NCBI GenBank assembly: GCA_958295835.1
Contig: OY282378.1
Span: forward strand, 434,001-498,000
Source of the DNA: an uncultured Gammaproteobacteria bacterium
GTDB lineage: Bacteria > Pseudomonadota > Gammaproteobacteria > HK1
Length of the DNA stretch: 64,000 nucleotides
Direction: 5' to 3'
This document shows positions 17,717 to 26,642 of the stretch, piece after piece (positions within the stretch are counted from its first letter, which is position 1; every line of letters starts with the position of its first letter). The position numbers were made by a program, and so were the translations under genes. The notes beneath the pieces were generated by a model that did not search any database, was not told the origin of the DNA, and saw only the letters and a program-made list of their open reading frames with translations.

Positions 17717-18478
17717 TTATGCCGTGCAGTGATCGGGTTGGGTCAACCCGGCGTGGTGTTTTCGCATGGAGCCTCCGTTGAGTTCGAGCTTGTAGGCGTT
17801 GTGGACGAGGCGGTCGAGGATGGCGTCGGCGAGGGTAGGGTCGCCGAGCAGTTCATGCCATTGAGCCAGGGGAAGCTGGCTGGTGACGAGGGTGGAGCGA
17901 GAGGCGTAGCGGTCTTCGAGGAGTTCGAGGAGGTCGCGGCGGTTCTCGGCGTTGAGCTTGGCGAGTCCGAAGTCGTCGAGGACGAGGAGGTCGGTTTTGG
18001 CGAAGGCGGCGAGGAGCTTGGTGTAGCGGCCGTCGCCGCGAGCGATGGCGAGGTCGTGGAGGAGTCTGGGGGTGCGCAGGTACAGCACGGAGAAGCCGTC
18101 GCGGCAGGCGTGGTGGGCGAGGGCACAGGCGAGCCAGGACTTGCCGACGCCGGTGGGTCCGGTGATGAGGATGTTGAGGCGTTCGCGCAGCCACCGTGCG
18201 GAGGCGAGGGAGCGGATGAGGGCTTTGTCGAGGCGCCGGGGGTGTCGGAAGTCGATGTCCTCGATGCAGGCGTTGGGGTGTCGCAGCTTGGCGCGTCGCA
18301 GTCGGCTGGTCATGCGGCGGTCGTCGCGCAGGGTGAGTTCGCGGTCGGCGAGCATGCCGAGGCGTTCTTCGAACGAGAGCGCCTCGTACTGGGGGGAGTG
18401 GAGTTGTTCGGCCAGGGCCGCGGCCATGGCGGCGCAGCGCAGTTGGTGGAGCTTGTCGATGGTCGGGTGGGTCAACAT
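17717..18478 (-). CDS. istB: IS21 transposition helper ATPase IstB
   Basis: 253 residues of the AAA+ DnaC/IstB type. Walker A is GPTGVGKSW at about 107-115 and Walker B is LLVLDDFG near 168-175. IstB assembles with IstA at the element ends and controls target choice. The ATG start is 20 bp past the istA end, the usual istA-istB order. The frame is intact, unlike istA. Confidence 0.92.
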   Translation of the reverse strand: MLTHPTIDKLHQLRCAAMAAALAEQLHSPQYEALSFEERLGMLADRELTLRDDRRMTSRLRRAKLRHPNACIEDIDFRHPRRLDKALIRSLASARWLRERLNILITGPTGVGKSWLACALAHHACRDGFSVLYLRTPRLLHDLAIARGDGRYTKLLAAFAKTDLLVLDDFGLAKLNAENRRDLLELLEDRYASRSTLVTSQLPLAQWHELLGDPTLADAILDRLVHNAYKLELNGGSMRKHHAGLTQPDHCTA

Positions 18479-19265
18479 CGGTGAGGTCTCCTGTGGCTCA
18501 GTGGAAGTAGGACGGCCCGCGGATGTTGTCGTGGTCGGCGGGCAGCGGGCGTTCGTGTGCCTCGTTGAGCGCGCGCTCGTCGAGACGGTGCTTGAGGATG
18601 GACTCGATGGAGCGAACCGAGCGGGTGCCGAGGGTGAGGGCGCGCTGAGCGGCGGCTTCGAGTCGGGGGTTGGAGTAGGTCTTGGCCAGTCGCAGGATGC
18701 CGAGGCATGAGCGGTAGCTGTGCTCGGGGTGTCGGCGGGCGTGGAGGATATCGGCGATGAGCGCGGCGGTGGCCGGCCCGATGGACTCGGCCCATCGCGA
18801 GAAGCGCTCGGGGGAGTACTGTTGGGCGAAGCGCCGGTGTGACTCGGGCATGTGCTCGGGGACGGTGGTATGGCGCCCGGGCTGGTGGGAGCGCCGGTGT
18901 GAGGCGACGCGCTGTCCGCGGTCGAGGAGTTCGATGGTGTGGGCGGTGTATCGGGCGAGGAGTTGGCGCCCGACCAAGGGGTGGGGGGACGGAGTAGTAG
19001 TGGCGGTCGAGTTCGACGTGGTAGTCGAGGTGCACGCGGACCTTCTTCCACTGGGCGAAGACGTAGGGCTCGGCGGGCAGCGGGCGCAACGCCGGGCGGT
19101 CGGTGGACTCGAAGGCGCTGCGCCGTGAGCCCGGGAGCTTGTGGAAGGGGCGCTCGTTGAGCCGTGCGAGCAGTTCGGCGATGGCGCGGTTGAGTTCGGC
19201 CAGCGAGAAGAAGGTGCGGTGGCGTAGCGCGGCGAGAATCCAGCGCTCGACGAGCTGGACGGCGA

Positions 19266-19289
19266 CCCCCGATTCCCCCATTCGGGGGC
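19266..19289. repeat. Palindromic insert A in istA
   Basis: A hairpin with arms CCCCGAT/ATTCGGGG type. It adds about ten residues ([10 protein letters not shown]) between KAKVEA and VQLVERW in IstA, which are adjacent in typical members. On the minus strand it shares CCTGCCCCCGAATG with insert B. Confidence 0.7.
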
Positions 19290-19487
19290 AGGCCTCGACC
19301 TTGGCCTTGTCGCGGGGGCGGCGCACCCGCGCCGGTATGACGACGAAGCCGTAGTGCTCGGCGAGGTCGGCGTAGGTGGGGTTGAGGTCGGGTTCGTAGC
19401 GATGCGCCCGGCTCACCGCCGAGCGCAGATTGTCCGGGACCACGCACTCGGGGACCCCGCCGAGAAACCGCAGCGTGCGCGGGCCTG

Positions 19488-19510
19488 CCCCCGAATGCCT
19501 CCATCGGGGG
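19488..19510. repeat. Palindromic insert B in istA
   Basis: CCCCCGA...TCGGGGG hairpin flanked by CCTG. It adds about ten residues ([10 protein letters not shown]) in IstA just before the TLRFLGGVP segment, and belongs to the same family as insert A in the opposite orientation. Confidence 0.7.
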
Positions 19511-19551
19511 TGGGAGGCGCACCAGTCAGGCAGCGTCTGCGCCCAGGTGGT

Positions 19552-19567
19552 CCCCGCGTCCGCGGGG
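19552..19567. repeat. Palindromic insert C in istA
   Basis: CCCCGCGTCCGCGGGG, flanked by GT and ATG like the GTCCCCGC...GCGGGGATG family. It accounts for extra residues PADAGT between SSYI and WAQTLPDW. Confidence 0.65.
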
Positions 19568-19975
19568 ATGTAGCTCGACGCCCCGAGCACCGCGACGAAC
19601 ACCTGCGCCTCGCGCCGCGCCCCGCTCTCTCGGTCCACGATGGGCACCGTGTGCCCGGCGTAGTCGACGAACAGCTTCTCGCCGGCGCGGTGGTTGTGGC
19701 GCATGACCACATCAACGCCTTGGCGGAAGGCGCGGTAGCGCTCGCAGAACTGGCTGTACTGAAGCCCCTCGGGATGCTCGCCCTTGTACTCCTGCCACAG
19801 CAGCGACAGGGTGACCCCCTTGCGCCGCAACTCGGCGTGAACGTGCGCCCAATCCGGCATCGCACGCTGGGCCGGCGCCAGGGAACAGCCGTGCTTCGAG
19901 CGCCCGCTCGTCAAGCCCCTCGGGCAACGGCCAGCTCAGCCCCGCCACCTGGGCACGGCGGATGTAATCGCCCAT

Positions 19976-19991
19976 CCCCGCTTTCGCGGGG
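19976..19991. repeat. Palindromic insert D in istA
   Basis: CCCCGCTTTCGCGGGG, core identical to the repeats flanking the GIY-YIG gene at 47.2 kb. It replaces the expected residues between VSP and GDYIRRAQ in the HTH region with EVPAKAGM. Confidence 0.7.
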
Positions 19992-20257
19992 ACCTCCGGC
20001 GAGACCCGCAGGGTGCGGGCGATGGCCCGAATCGACAGCCCGGCCTCGAAGAACAACCGCACGGTGCTGTGAATCTTGCGCATGGATAACCTCCTGAATG
20101 CCATTGACGTCCCCTCGCTGGAAAAGGCGAGAAGATGTCATCGCAAGGGGATATCCCGCGTCGTGGACTCCTTCACATCGGACGAATCGCACGATTCCGG
20201 TCAGCGCCGAAAAGTGATCGGCTTGGGACCGGAATCGGTGATCGGGTTCGACCGGAA

Positions 20258-20542
20258 TCAGTGATCGGCTTGCGCCGGAATCGGTGATCGGGTTGCACCG
20301 GAATCGGTGATCGGCTTGGACCGGAATACGCACCAGTGGTATACGAACTCCCAGGCGCCCCCGCGCCGTGACCGCCACACCAAGCGCCCGTTCACGTATC
20401 CGGTCCAGTCTCCGCGAAGGAACGAGCCGGTCTCGGGGGTGCGCAGGACATGGCGCACGGTGGCGGCCGTGAGGGCGACCTCGTCGCCGTCGTAGACCGT
20501 CGCGCCGTGTTCGATGGTGGGTTCGTCGTTCGTGGTATTCAT
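20258..20542 (-). CDS. Small hypothetical protein, C-terminus extended by IS21
   Basis: 94 residues as it stands. The start is the second of two close ATGs, with GGAG 6 bp upstream. About 70 residues are native (ending WEFVYHW); the rest is translated from the IS21 terminal repeats. Removing the element and one copy of the duplication puts a TAA directly after the final Trp, so the IS hit the stop codon and only lengthened the protein. The fold is unknown; it is rich in Thr, Gly and aromatic residues. Confidence 0.55.
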   Translation of the reverse strand: MNTTNDEPTIEHGATVYDGDEVALTAATVRHVLRTPETGSFLRGDWTGYVNGRLVWRSRRGGAWEFVYHWCVFRSKPITDSGATRSPIPAQADH

Positions 20543-21408
20543 GGACATCTCCGATGCTCCCGGGTCTCGGCAGTGCGGGCGAAACCCGACATGGCACCGC
20601 CCGGCGCCGTAATTTCGATGGGATGGGACGCACACGCCCCTGCGCGCGGGAGTCGTGTGCAGGGATGAAGGATGGGGCCGGCCCGCTCTACGGCGGGTCG
20701 AGGCGTTCGGCGGTACTCGCGAGATGGGAAGCGGTGGCGGCGAGCTCGGCCGCCGCCTCGCGCAGCATGCGGGCACCGACATGCGGCGCGGGCGGCAGGT
20801 CACCGTCCGCCGTCCACGCAATCCAGCGGGAGACCTCTGCCAGCGCCCGGAGCGCACGCTCGACACCGTGGCCGGCGCCCCGTGCGCGGCATGCACCGGA
20901 ACGTCACGGAGGCCGTTCATGGTCCGGCCTCTTCATTCGGGGATATGCTGCAAACGCTTCCATGGCCGGCAAGGCGCCGACGCTTTGTCACCGGCGCGGA
21001 TGAAGACCGGGCGGCGGACGCACCGCCAGCCTCCTGGACAGCGGTGATGGGGGCGATTTCGATCATGGGAATCGGCTCCTGACAGGTCAGCGGAAGGGCG
21101 CGAAGGGAAGGCACGACGGCGGAGAGGGGTCTTGATGCGTATGCCGCCCCGGCCGTCTCCCTCCTCGCGGCCCTCCTCCGCCGGCCCGCCGCCGACCTTC
21201 CGGCTCCAGTTGACGAGGCGGCATTCCGAACATGTCATGAGGGGACGGTCGCGGGGCGGTGAACGTCCTGCGGGACGCAACCTGCTACATTTCCGCCGGA
21301 TAGCAGCCGAGCGGGATCGCTTGGGGTCCGCCGGGGAGTTTCTCGGGACGGGAAAGGGCGTCGTGAAGCGCTCGCCGACGAGGCCACGGTCGCGGGTAGC
21401 GATGGCGT
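20543..21408. other. Non-coding stretch with mosaic repeats
   Basis: No gene with good start and composition is seen. 20925-20985 and 21219-21408 are copies of the mosaic repeat at 15290-15545. The interval between them (20990-21215) is unrelated. Confidence 0.5.
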
Positions 21409-21462
21409 TGGAGTTGATCCGATTTCGTGGACACCTGACCCTTTGGGGAGGAGGTATCCACT

Positions 21463-21771
21463 ATGCCGAAATCGAGACCGCCATACCCGCCGGCCTTCCG
21501 GCGCCAGATGGTCGAGTTGGTGCGCACCGGACGGACACCGGAGGAATTAGCTCGTGAGTTCGAACCCACCGCCCAGGCGATCCGCAACTGGGTCGCACAG
21601 GCCGACCGTGACGAAGGCCGGTGTGGAGATGGGCTGAGCAGCGCAGAGCGCGAGGAGATACGCCGGCTGCGCCGTGAGAACCGTCGTCTGCGTGAAGAAC
21701 GGGCGATACTGGCAAAAGCTGCGGCCTGGTTTGCTCGGGAGGTCGGACCCGGGAGGTCTACCGGTTCATGA
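21463..21771 (+). CDS. IS3-family OrfA (HTH and leucine-zipper subunit)
   Basis: 102 residues. It opens with PPYPPAFRRQMVELVRTGRTPEE, the usual OrfA HTH, and continues with a coiled-coil EIRRLRRENRRLREER. The start follows GGAGGAGG. OrfA normally forms OrfAB by frameshifting onto orfB; orfB is broken here, so the gene is probably inactive except as a DNA-binding protein. Confidence 0.9.
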   Translation: MPKSRPPYPPAFRRQMVELVRTGRTPEELAREFEPTAQAIRNWVAQADRDEGRCGDGLSSAEREEIRRLRRENRRLREERAILAKAAAWFAREVGPGRSTGS

Positions 21772-21792
21772 GAGCGAATAGTGAGTATGTGA

Positions 21793-22000
21793 GGGCCGGT
21801 TCCCTGGGGTGACCTGACCCGCATAGAGACTGACGTATCTTAGGCTTGCAGGGCCGGCTGCCCCTGGGTGGCTTGACCCGCACTCTGACTGACCGAGATG
21901 TCATTCCCCGGACATGTCGGCCACCCAAGGGCAACCGGTTGAGGCGCCGACCTCGACCGACCTCGTGACCTGATGAGAGCCTGGCCCAAGGCGTCCCTTC
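21793..22000 (+). ncRNA. IS110 left-end region, possible bridge RNA
   Basis: The ~280 bp between the disrupted IS3 DNA and the IS110 start codon hold two imperfect direct repeats of ~42 bp (21793-21834 and 21851-21893) and a 13 bp inverted repeat (21860-21872 with 21920-21932, one mismatch) able to form a hairpin. IS110 elements are known to encode a structured bridge RNA in a non-coding end. Its exact limits here are not visible. Confidence 0.4.
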
Positions 22001-22069
22001 ACTGTCGTGTCCGACCTCGGTTTCGTTCGGCGCCCATCCCTTCGCCCATCGTAGACCAGGGGGGCCGAC

Positions 22070-23125
22070 ATGACATACACGACCGGCGAACGCACCGCCA
22101 TCATCGGGGGCGTGGATACCCATCAGGACTTGCATACCGCGGCCGTTGTGAACCTCGACGGTGCGGTGCTCGGCGGTGAATCGTTCTCCACGACACGGGC
22201 CGGCTACCGGGCCATGCTGCGCTGGTTCCGCTCTCATGGGGAGTTGCTTCGCGTCGGGGTCGAATCCACCGGCAGCTACGGCGCGGGCATCACCCGCCAC
22301 TTGGCGCTGTCGGGGGTCCCGGTGCTCGAAGTGACCGGCCCGGACCGGGCGGGGCGAAGAGCCAGGGGCAAGGACGACTCCCTTGATGCGATCGCGGCAG
22401 CGGAGGCCGCTCGCACCGGGCGCCGGGTCCAGGTGGCCAAGGACCGCGCTGGCGCCGTGGAAGCCTTGCGGGTGCTGCGCACCACGCGAAAGACCGCCGT
22501 CAAGTGCCGCCGTGCGACGCTGCAACAACTCCACAACACCATCGTCGCCGCACCGGAGGAGGTGCGCGACCAGGTCCGCAACCTCACCCGCGTACAGCGC
22601 CTGCGCACCTGCGCGGCTTGGCGACCGGACATCGTCGGATACCGCGACCCGGTGGTCGCCACCAAACTCGCGTTGAAATACCTCGCCCGCCGGGTCCTGG
22701 ACCTCAACGACGAAATCGCCGAACTCGACCGGCTCATCGCCCCGCTCGTCGAGGAGCTCGCCCCCAATCTGCTGCGCCTTGAAGGCGTGGGCGTCGCCAA
22801 CGCGGGCGAGCTGATGGTCGCCGCCGGAGAGAATCCCCACCGCCTACGCTGCGAAGCGAGCTTCGCGATGATGTGCGGCGCCTGTCCAATCCCCGCCTCC
22901 AGCGGAAAGACCCAACGCCATCGCCTCAACCGCGGCGGGAACCGACAGGCCAACTCCGCCCTGCACATGATCGTCGTGTGCCGGATGCGAACCGACCCGC
23001 GCACCCGAGCCTACGTCGAACGCAGAACCCGCGAGGGCCTGTCCAAACGCGAGGTCATGCGATGCCTGAAGCGCTACGTGGCTCGCGAGATCTATCGCGT
23101 CCTCACCGACACATCTGCTACTTGA
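22070..23125 (+). CDS. IS110-family DEDD transposase (RNA-guided recombinase type)
   Basis: 351 residues. The N-terminal RuvC-like DEDD domain begins IIGGVDTHQDLHTA, with Glu in GVESTGSYG and Asp in KDDSLDA. The C-terminal domain has GVGVANAGELMVAAGE and the Ser-containing CPIPASSGKTQRHRLNRGGN of the transposase_20 region. The frame is complete, so the element may be active. It sits inside the IS3 orfB, which lost its middle part. Confidence 0.95.
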   Translation: MTYTTGERTAIIGGVDTHQDLHTAAVVNLDGAVLGGESFSTTRAGYRAMLRWFRSHGELLRVGVESTGSYGAGITRHLALSGVPVLEVTGPDRAGRRARGKDDSLDAIAAAEAARTGRRVQVAKDRAGAVEALRVLRTTRKTAVKCRRATLQQLHNTIVAAPEEVRDQVRNLTRVQRLRTCAAWRPDIVGYRDPVVATKLALKYLARRVLDLNDEIAELDRLIAPLVEELAPNLLRLEGVGVANAGELMVAAGENPHRLRCEASFAMMCGACPIPASSGKTQRHRLNRGGNRQANSALHMIVVCRMRTDPRTRAYVERRTREGLSKREVMRCLKRYVAREIYRVLTDTSAT

Positions 23126-23144
23126 CAAACATGAGAGCGTCCAA

Positions 23145-23429
23145 GGCTGCCAGTACACCTCCTTCGCCTTCGGTAAACGCTGCCGGCAATGGGGCGTGGT
23201 CCCGTCGATGGGCTCGGTCGGGGACTGCTTCGACAACGCCATGGCCGAGAGCTTCTTCGCCACCCTCGAGTGCGAGCTGCTCGACCGCACGCACTTCCAC
23301 GACCACCACCAAGCGCGCAGAGCCATCTTCGAGTTCATCGAGGGATGGTATAACCCGCATCGTCGTCACCAAGGCCTGGGTCAGCAATCCCCCATCGCCT
23401 TCGAGAGGAGCTACCAGGACGCTGCATGA
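23145..23429 (+). pseudogene. C-terminal remnant of IS3 OrfB transposase
   Basis: The frame begins at GCQYTSFAFGKRC and includes NAMAESFFATLECELL with the last DDE Glu and RRHQGLGQQSP, ending in the usual stop. The start and the first two catalytic Asp residues are missing; more than half the gene was lost when IS110 entered. Confidence 0.9.
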
Positions 23430-23589
23430 AACCCAAGCCCTTAACTGTCCACTGAAACGGGGCAACTCCAGCGTTTTTCCTGACGGGAGCGCGCCTGGAT
23501 GCGTCGGCGTTGCATTGAATCCGCTTGCGGAACGCTTGCGGCCATGATGCCATCGCCAAAGAACTTCGACGTGCACATCTCGATAATAT

Positions 23590-26145
23590 ATGCAAAAACA
23601 AATAGATAGGAAAGAATCCCGGACCGGGTACCGGATCGGTGTGGACGTCGGCGGCACCTTCACCGACTTCTACGTGCTCGACGAGGCGAGCGGCGCGGTG
23701 CATACCGGCAAGCGGCCCTCGACCCCCGACAACCCCGCCCGGGCGATCGTCGACGGGCTGCTCGCACTGGCCTCCCGGCACGGGATCGACCTCGCCGGGC
23801 TGCGGCGGCTGTCCCACGGCACCACCGTAGGCACCAACGCGCTCATCCAGCGCCGCGGGGGCAACGTCGTGATGATCACCACCAGGGGCTTCCGCGACCT
23901 GCTGGAGATCGGCCGGCAGACGCGCCCGCACATGTATTCCCTCGTCGAGGACCACCCGCCGCCGCTTGTCGAGCGGCGCCGCCGCTTCGAGATCGACGAG
24001 CGGATGGGCGCGGACGGGGAGGCGATCACCGAGCCCGCCCCGGATGCCGTCGCCGAGGCGGTGGAGCAGGTGCGCGCGAGCGGCGCCGATGCGTGCGCGG
24101 TCTGCCTGCTGTTCGCGTTCCGCAACCCGGAGCATGAGCACCGCGTCGCCGCCGCGCTCCGTGCCGCCCTCCCCGGCCTTCCGGTCTGCACCTCGTTCGA
24201 GGTCCAGCCCGAGTTCCGCGAGTACGAGCGCTTCTCCACCACCGTGCTGAACGCCTACCTCCAGCCGGTGCTGGGGCGCTATCTCTCGACCCTGGAGGAA
24301 GCGCTGGCGGACGTGGCCCCCGGCGCCTCGATCGGCATCAACCAGTCGAGCGGCGGCCTGATGTCGCCGGCGCGGGCGCGGGCCTTGCCGGTGCGCACGG
24401 CGCTGTCGGGACCCGCGGCCGGCGCGGTGGGCGCGGCGCATGTCGCGAAGCACGCCGGAGCGCCCCGACGCCGCGATTCCGGCGACCTGCGTGGCACGCC
24501 GCCCGGCGCCGCACATTCGGCGAAGCCCTCCGGGCGGCGCAACGTCATCACCCTGGACATGGGGGGCACCAGTGCCGACGTCGCGCTGATCCGGGATTTC
24601 CGGGCCGGCGTCTCCTTCGAGCGCGACGTGGCCGGCTTCCCCGTCCGCCTCCCGGCGGTGGACGTGGAGACGGTCGGAGCCGGCGGCGGCTCCATCGCCT
24701 GGTTCGACCGCGACGGTCTGCTCAAGGTCGGCCCGGCGAGCGCGGGGGCCGATCCGGGTCCCGCGTGCTACGGGCGCGGGGGCAGGCAACCCACCGTCAC
24801 GGATGCGAACCTCGTGCTCGGGCGACTCCCGGCTCGTGGCCTGCTGGCCGGCGAGATGCGGCTCGACGCCTCCCTCGCACGCGCCGCCATCGCGCCGATT
24901 GCCGAACGGCTCGGGTTCGAGGTCGAGCGCACCGCGCGCGGCATGCTCGACGTCGTCGTCGCCAACATGGTGCGCACGATCCGCACCATCTCGGTCGAGC
25001 GCGGATACGACCCGCGCGAGTTCACCCTGATGGCCTTCGGCGGCGCCGGCCCGCTGCACGCACGCGACGTGGCGGCGGCCCTCGGGATGCGCGAGATCCT
25101 CGTTCCCGCGGCGCCGGGGATCCTCTGCGCGCAGGGCCTGATCGTCTCCGATCTGAAGGAGGACTTCGTCGCGGGCGACCGTATCCCCGGCGACGCGGCG
25201 GGCCTCCGGCGCCTCGCCGGGCATGTCGAGGCGCTCGCCGCCCGCGCCCGCGCCTGGTTCGACGCCGAACGCATTCCTGCCGCAAGCCGCCGGATCGAGC
25301 TCGCGGTCGATGCGCGCTACGTCGGACAGAACTTCGAGCTCACCGTGCCCCTTGCGGCGCATGCTCCCGCCGACGAGGCAAACGGGCGGGGAACGGGTTC
25401 GTCCCATACGAGCGGCGACGACGGCAGCGACAGCACCGTCGACGTCGACGGTGCGGTGGCGGTCCCTTCACCGGAATCGCCGGAGAAGGATGCTCCGACG
25501 TGGCGCGGCGTCGGCGCGATGACGGTCCCATCCCCGGAAACGTTGCGCGAGCGCTTCCTTGAAGTGCACGAGTCGGCCTACGGATACGCGAACCCCCACG
25601 ACCCGATCGAGATCGTCAACGTCAGGCTCACCGCCCGCGGCTGGCTGATCGAGCCGCCCGCCCCGCGGGCGCCCGGCGACCCCGGCCCGCTCCCGGAGTC
25701 GTTCGAGCGGCGGCCGGTGTGGTTCGCCGGTGGAAGTGCGGGCGAGAACACCGCCGGCAGCGCTGCCGGGAGTATCGGCGGGAACGCCATGAGACGTAGC
25801 GGGGACGGCGCCGCCGGGAGCACCGGCGGGAACGCCGTGGGAGACGCCACCGAATGCACCGGCTCGGGCACCGCCGAACACGCCCCGGGGAGCGCCGCCG
25901 GACGCATCGGCGCAGGTGTCGCTGAACACGCCTCGGAACACGCCGCCGGAGGCACCGGCGCAGGCGCCGTGGATTGCCCCGTCTACGATCGGCAGTCACT
26001 CCGTGCAGGACACATCCTGGACGGCCCCGCGATCATCGAGCAGCTCGATTCGACCACCCCGATCTTCCCCGGTGACCGGGCGGTAGTGGACCCCGCGGGC
26101 AACCTCGTCATCCACATCCACCGCGGCGCGGGAGCCGAGGCATGA
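23590..26145 (+). CDS. HyuA-type hydantoinase / 5-oxoprolinase subunit A
   Basis: 851 residues. The N-terminus RIGVDVGGTFTDFYVLDE is the ATP-binding start of HyuA. Later come LSHGTTVGTNALIQRRG, the ASKHA-like DMGGTSADVALI, and GGAGPLHARDVA. The family cleaves cyclic amides (hydantoins, oxoproline) with ATP, normally with a HyuB partner. No hyuB follows: an ATGA overlap at the end opens a frame of about two dozen codons only. The C-terminal third contains two Gly/Ala/Thr-rich insertions (near 595-640 and 710-800). The ATG at 23590 is used because the ATG kept in the remnant at 15559 is ATA here; an IS3 end lies 120 bp upstream, so the native promoter is probably gone. Confidence 0.85.
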   Translation: MQKQIDRKESRTGYRIGVDVGGTFTDFYVLDEASGAVHTGKRPSTPDNPARAIVDGLLALASRHGIDLAGLRRLSHGTTVGTNALIQRRGGNVVMITTRGFRDLLEIGRQTRPHMYSLVEDHPPPLVERRRRFEIDERMGADGEAITEPAPDAVAEAVEQVRASGADACAVCLLFAFRNPEHEHRVAAALRAALPGLPVCTSFEVQPEFREYERFSTTVLNAYLQPVLGRYLSTLEEALADVAPGASIGINQSSGGLMSPARARALPVRTALSGPAAGAVGAAHVAKHAGAPRRRDSGDLRGTPPGAAHSAKPSGRRNVITLDMGGTSADVALIRDFRAGVSFERDVAGFPVRLPAVDVETVGAGGGSIAWFDRDGLLKVGPASAGADPGPACYGRGGRQPTVTDANLVLGRLPARGLLAGEMRLDASLARAAIAPIAERLGFEVERTARGMLDVVVANMVRTIRTISVERGYDPREFTLMAFGGAGPLHARDVAAALGMREILVPAAPGILCAQGLIVSDLKEDFVAGDRIPGDAAGLRRLAGHVEALAARARAWFDAERIPAASRRIELAVDARYVGQNFELTVPLAAHAPADEANGRGTGSSHTSGDDGSDSTVDVDGAVAVPSPESPEKDAPTWRGVGAMTVPSPETLRERFLEVHESAYGYANPHDPIEIVNVRLTARGWLIEPPAPRAPGDPGPLPESFERRPVWFAGGSAGENTAGSAAGSIGGNAMRRSGDGAAGSTGGNAVGDATECTGSGTAEHAPGSAAGRIGAGVAEHASEHAAGGTGAGAVDCPVYDRQSLRAGHILDGPAIIEQLDSTTPIFPGDRAVVDPAGNLVIHIHRGAGAEA

Positions 26146-26642
26146 ACGGGCGAGGCTCCAACCCTGTACCAGCGCATCACCCCCCGGGCGAAACGCCCCG
26201 GCGGTTCTCCCGCTGAACGCGCCTTCAGTGAGCCGTTCACCGCGCGGGTGCCGTCCTTCGACAGCAAGGCCACCCGCGCCCACGCCATGGAGCCAGGCCA
26301 ATGCGGGCGAGACGCCCGCGCTCCCGGGAGCGGAATTCCGGATTCCCTCGTGCATTCAATCACCTGCCGCTTGCATCGGCCAGGTGGAGTCTGCGCTCGA
26401 AGTCCTCGGGAGACGCTTGGTGGTGGAAGTACGGGCGGCATAGGCGACCGGCCGGAGCGCCGGCGCGATACCGGATTTCTTCCTCTATTCCCACAAGACC
26501 GACACGCTACAAGCGCTGAGCCTGTCCTGTTCGGGCCTCTATCGGGAGTTCCGGCAACTGGGGCGTTCCGGATGCAAGATCACCATTGACGGAGGGACGG
26601 ATATGGCGCCTTCTCTGCTTTCGTCGTATTTCGGAGCGATCC
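26146..26642. other. Non-coding stretch, hyuB lost
   Basis: No convincing gene. 26297-26335 carries the palindromic GCGGGCGAGACGCCCGCGCTCCC repeat also found at 27440 and 28857. The rest shows no structure I can name. Confidence 0.45.

Larger units (their letters stand above)
18498..20083 (-). pseudogene. istA: IS21 transposase IstA, frameshifted and carrying palindromic inserts
   Basis: Three frames together give a full IstA. An N-terminal HTH part starts at 20083 (behind GGAGG) and shifts near 19880. A catalytic part follows ([11 protein letters not shown] with the first Asp, VVPDNLRS with the second). A second shift lies in a six-C run near 18985, after which the C-terminus starts VGRQLLARY. 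Each shift is mended by removing one base. Compared with the family pattern as I remember it, four palindromic insertions lie inside the coding DNA; three stay in frame within the catalytic part and one lies in the HTH part. Either a decayed gene or partly sequencing error. Confidence 0.85.
17616..20332 (-). mobile_element. IS21-family insertion sequence with 7-bp target duplication
   Basis: A 2717 bp element carrying istA and istB. The ends read TGCGCATTCCGG at the left and CCGGAATACGCA at the right (TG...CA termini). Each is followed inward by repeated units of the form GATCGG...ACCGGAAT (at least two on the left and five on the right), the multiple terminal repeats expected of IS21. CCAGTGG lies directly outside both ends (17609-17615 and 20333-20339), a 7 bp target duplication. 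The element landed at the stop codon of the gene at 20542. Confidence 0.9.
21409..23470 (+). mobile_element. IS3-family element interrupted by IS110
   Basis: The ends are inverted repeats TGGAGTTGATCCGATTTC (left) and TGGAGTTGCCCCGTTTC (right, minus strand), each followed by GTGGACA. GCGT flanks both sides (21405-21408 and 23471-23474), a 4 bp target duplication typical of the family. Inside are an intact orfA, the C-terminal quarter of orfB, and an IS110 element in the place of the rest of orfB. The related segment at 15.5 kb lacks this element. Confidence 0.85.

Noticed and set aside
19880..19890. Programmed frameshift in istA
   Set aside because: The site lacks a typical slippery heptamer, and a second independent shift is present, so decay or read error is simpler.
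23335..25407. A 690-codon open frame on the minus strand opposite the hydantoinase gene
   Set aside because: It is the antisense of a clear HyuA domain protein; high GC leaves long antisense frames open. No family motif is seen. The same applies to the long antisense frames over mod1, res1, res2, ptsI and polA.
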